Below, piece by piece: positions 61,926 through 64,000 of a DNA stretch of 64,000 nucleotides (position 1 is its first letter; each line of letters begins with the position of its first letter). Both the position numbers and the translations under genes were made by a program. The DNA is from Heterobasidion occidentale (Eukaryota; Basidiomycota; Agaricomycetes; Russulales; Bondarzewiaceae): positions 1,488,001-1,552,000 of the forward strand of contig JBCAQO010000005.1 of NCBI GenBank assembly GCA_039111635.1, written 5' to 3'. The notes beneath the pieces are model-generated. The model ran no database searches. It had not been told where the DNA came from and worked only from the letters and a program-made list of their open reading frames with translations.

Positions 61926-63102
61926 GTCGCTGCGAGTAGTGAAGGTCTTATATGATGCAAAAGATGAGAGTGAATGGCACTCACTCTGCCGGAACAGAGG
62001 AATGCACCCGTATGACTGGAATCAGATGATATCCGTGTGCGTGTGGCGCGCGAAGTGAAGGGATCCAGTAGGTTAAACTCTGAGGCCTTGAGGGACAGTA
62101 CTTAGGCAGACTGAGCAGCTGCACCATGCACTTATCTCCGGCTAATCATAGAACCAGACATGACTCCTGCGGTCTATACAAAACAGGAAGGAACCGTCCA
62201 GACTGAAGCGCAGCGCTGGAAAGGACAGCCTCGACCACGGTAGCAGGTACTTAGCAGGTACCCATGATCAAAGTACAGCTGCGAGCATGTGAGCCTGTGA
62301 GACGGAACAGGGAACAGAATACACTTATGTACGTAGAGCTGCGCAAGGCTGTCTGAGGACGAGGCGCTACAGTCGCACCACGAGGTGCTGCCTTCGTTGA
62401 TCGATTGCGCTGCGCGACTTCAGAGACATCTGACGTTAGGGCCGTTCAGTGCTGAATGCGTTTGGCTTGACCTTATCGCGCCAGCGCCAAGATGCTGCGA
62501 TCTACTTATACCACGGCCCAACGAGCAGAGCCTAGTCCCGTTCTTGCCAAGTTGCTACAGCCGATATCTCAGAGTTCGTATGCGGTCAGTGACAGTGAAC
62601 CGTGATGGGCGTCAGGTCGGCATCATGAAGTCGTGAAATGAGACATACTCCCCGCTACGGAATAGAAATCAGACTTCAGTGGTCCGGTCACGAGGGGACC
62701 TCGGCATGCCTCGGCGAGACACCGGTATCGGAATGGAAGATCACAAATGTGATGCACTGACTCTCGATGCATTAAAGATGCACGATGGCCAGGCGAACTT
62801 GTTGTTACCTGGTGCCAACCAGTTTTCCGAAGACACAAATTGACCAAATGACACTATAAATATAAGCAGCCGGCACCAAAAAAGAGGGGCGCAAGAAGTT
62901 GCTCAGTAGAAACGGAGTTCTAAAGACGTAAGTAGGATATTTTCCAAAGATGGGAGGACGGTTAGAAAGTGTCAAGACCGTACAGGATTCTCGGTATCGT
63001 CATACCAGATACAGCGTACATGGAACAACAACAGAGAGGTAGATCATCAAAAAATCATCAGGCTAAGCGAAGCGGCGGCGGTTCGACCAGACATATATCA
63101 CA
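61926..63102. other. Intergenic: RdRP upstream region
   Basis: 1.2 kb between the RdRP start and the stop of the partial membrane protein, both on the minus strand. Short frames only. It should hold the RdRP promoter. Confidence 0.45.
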
Positions 63103-64000
63103 TCACTTGGTATGAGGGGTATACTCTGCCACCTCGGTGTCGACCGTGATCTTGACACCGAGACCGGGTGTCTGCATATCAGCGCGGGCGTCCAGAGGCG
63201 CGACGACCTCCTTGGTGTCACCCTCGTGCACGCTGCTCTTGTTGTCGCCTGCGTCGATCCAGTGTTCGGCCTTTTGGGCGATGCCGTCGAGCGTGTAGGT
63301 CGGCGCGACGCTCTGGGAGTTGATCTGGAGAACGTTCGGGCCATATGCGCTCGGGTGCGTGCGGGAGACGTTGCCGCGGGAGGCCGAGTTGGAGTTGGAG
63401 CTAGCAGTGACCGAGGCACCCGCGAAAGAGCCGCCCGAGTGGAGCGAGCCACGAACGGAGAGAATGATGCGAAGGGTCATAGTTGTCGTGATGACAGCGG
63501 TCATGCTGGGCACAAAACAGGTTTGTAAACGCCAAAAGGGGCTCGCATGACTGGATTTACCTAGTGACTATGGTCTTGACGCTATCCTCAATACCAGTGG
63601 GAGTGATGATGAACCAGAAAAGCATGTTGACCATGTTCACGATCCAAATTGCCTAGGTCGATGGAGTCAGGATCGCGCACCTTCCACAGACTTTTCGCAC
63701 TTACGGCATACAGATTGAGACCGTCACGAAGCATCAACTTCCACGGGCTGAGCGGTTTGACTTGAAGGGACTGCATCGAACGTGAAATTGCCAAGGCAAA
63801 CTGATTTGGCGCCATCAGCCAAAATCGTTAATCATGACGCATGTGAAACACATACCGACGCGGTATACAAGAGTGTGGCGGAGACCCAATAGATACCGAC
63901 CCAGTTGTGTTTGGGTCCGGCGATGCAGCCCTGGCCGTCCTCCAAGGGAACAGCTGATGAAGTTCATAAATGTGGTGTACTGCGGGCAGTGCAGTAAGAC
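63103..64000 (-). CDS. Multi-pass membrane protein, DUF6533/6534-like (5' end beyond window)
   Basis: Only the C-terminal part is in the window; it continues past 64000. From the right edge the reading gives CIAGPKHNWVGIYWVSATLL, a conserved loop before a membrane helix, then FALAISRSMQSLQVKPLSPW, KLMLRDGLNLYAVAIWIVNM, VNMLFWFIITPTGIEDSVKT, and SMTAVITTTMTLRIILSVRG. This is the layout of a large agaricomycete family of seven-helix membrane proteins of unknown function (DUF6533/6534-like). The cytosolic tail is Ser/Gly-rich and ends TEVAEYTPHTK at a stop at 63103-63105. Which of the two DUF families it belongs to needs the N-terminal half. Confidence 0.75.

Noticed and set aside
63060..63085. 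GGTTCGA-like tRNA B box
   Set aside because: No matching A box at the correct distance and no cloverleaf stems could be drawn.
61926..63102. Possible viral origin of the polymerase near the right end
   Set aside because: The DLDGD motif, RRM-like N-terminus and introns fit the cellular RNA-silencing RdRP family, not a viral polymerase.

Overview
The window is nuclear DNA of a filamentous basidiomycete, most likely an agaricomycete. The evidence is short, frequent GT-AG introns (about 50-70 bases, often with CTAAC/CTGAC-like branch points), dense gene packing on both strands, and families typical of mushroom-forming fungi: a secreted 'ribosomal protein s17-like' protein, a multi-pass membrane protein of the DUF6533/6534 type, a CK1-like kinase with HRDIQLGN, and a leucine-rich F-box protein. 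No species is claimed. All identities come from reading translations by eye; nothing was searched.

Layout. 1-4456 (-): RAD50, its C-terminal ATPase lobe cut off by the left edge. 5763-6140 (-): a small SCOC-like coiled-coil gene, divergent from RPN13/ADRM1 (6339-7583 +). 7761-8934 (-): ARL8 GTPase, divergent from PET127 (9084-12413 +). 12900-15371 (-): SPF45/RBM17 splicing factor. 15696-17857 (-): universal stress protein. 18424-21492 (-): M3 oligopeptidase. 21.5-23.1 kb: no gene I can defend. 23140-24033 (-): histidine phosphatase. 24670-26765 (+): PLK4-like polo-box protein with no kinase domain. 26939-28599 and 28922-30363 (-): a 3beta-HSD-type dehydrogenase and ERG26. 30798-32194 (+): Borealin. 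32570-35772 (-): POP1. 36015-36744 (+): mitochondrial coiled-coil membrane protein. 38257-39669 and 40615-42894 (+): two secreted proteins, the second an endonuclease/exonuclease/phosphatase-fold enzyme. 43223-44615 (-): CDC123. 45088-46929 (-): delta-12 fatty acid desaturase. 47665-49600 (-): CK1-like kinase. 50777-53189 (-): pyruvate decarboxylase. 54642-56327 (-): F-box protein. 57118-57706 (+): ribosomal protein eS19. 58198-61925 (-): RNA-silencing RNA-dependent RNA polymerase. 63103-64000 (-): partial multi-pass membrane protein.

Most are housekeeping genes: DNA repair, proteasome, splicing, RNase P/MRP, translation, sterol and fatty-acid synthesis, mitosis. Several neighbours share short divergent promoters (SCOC/RPN13, ARL8/PET127, ERG26/Borealin, POP1/mitochondrial protein, F-box/eS19). 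I see no biosynthetic cluster, transposon, CRISPR-like array or confident tRNA.

The main oddity is a set of reading-frame breaks inside conserved genes: PET127, the universal stress protein, the M3 peptidase (including its HExxH zinc site), the polo-box gene and the RdRP. Several sit in homopolymer runs, so sequence error is the first explanation to test. Other points of interest are the kinase-less PLK4-like gene, microexons of 12 and 9 bases in RPN13 and ARL8, and a CK1-like kinase with a changed catalytic loop and duplicated tail.
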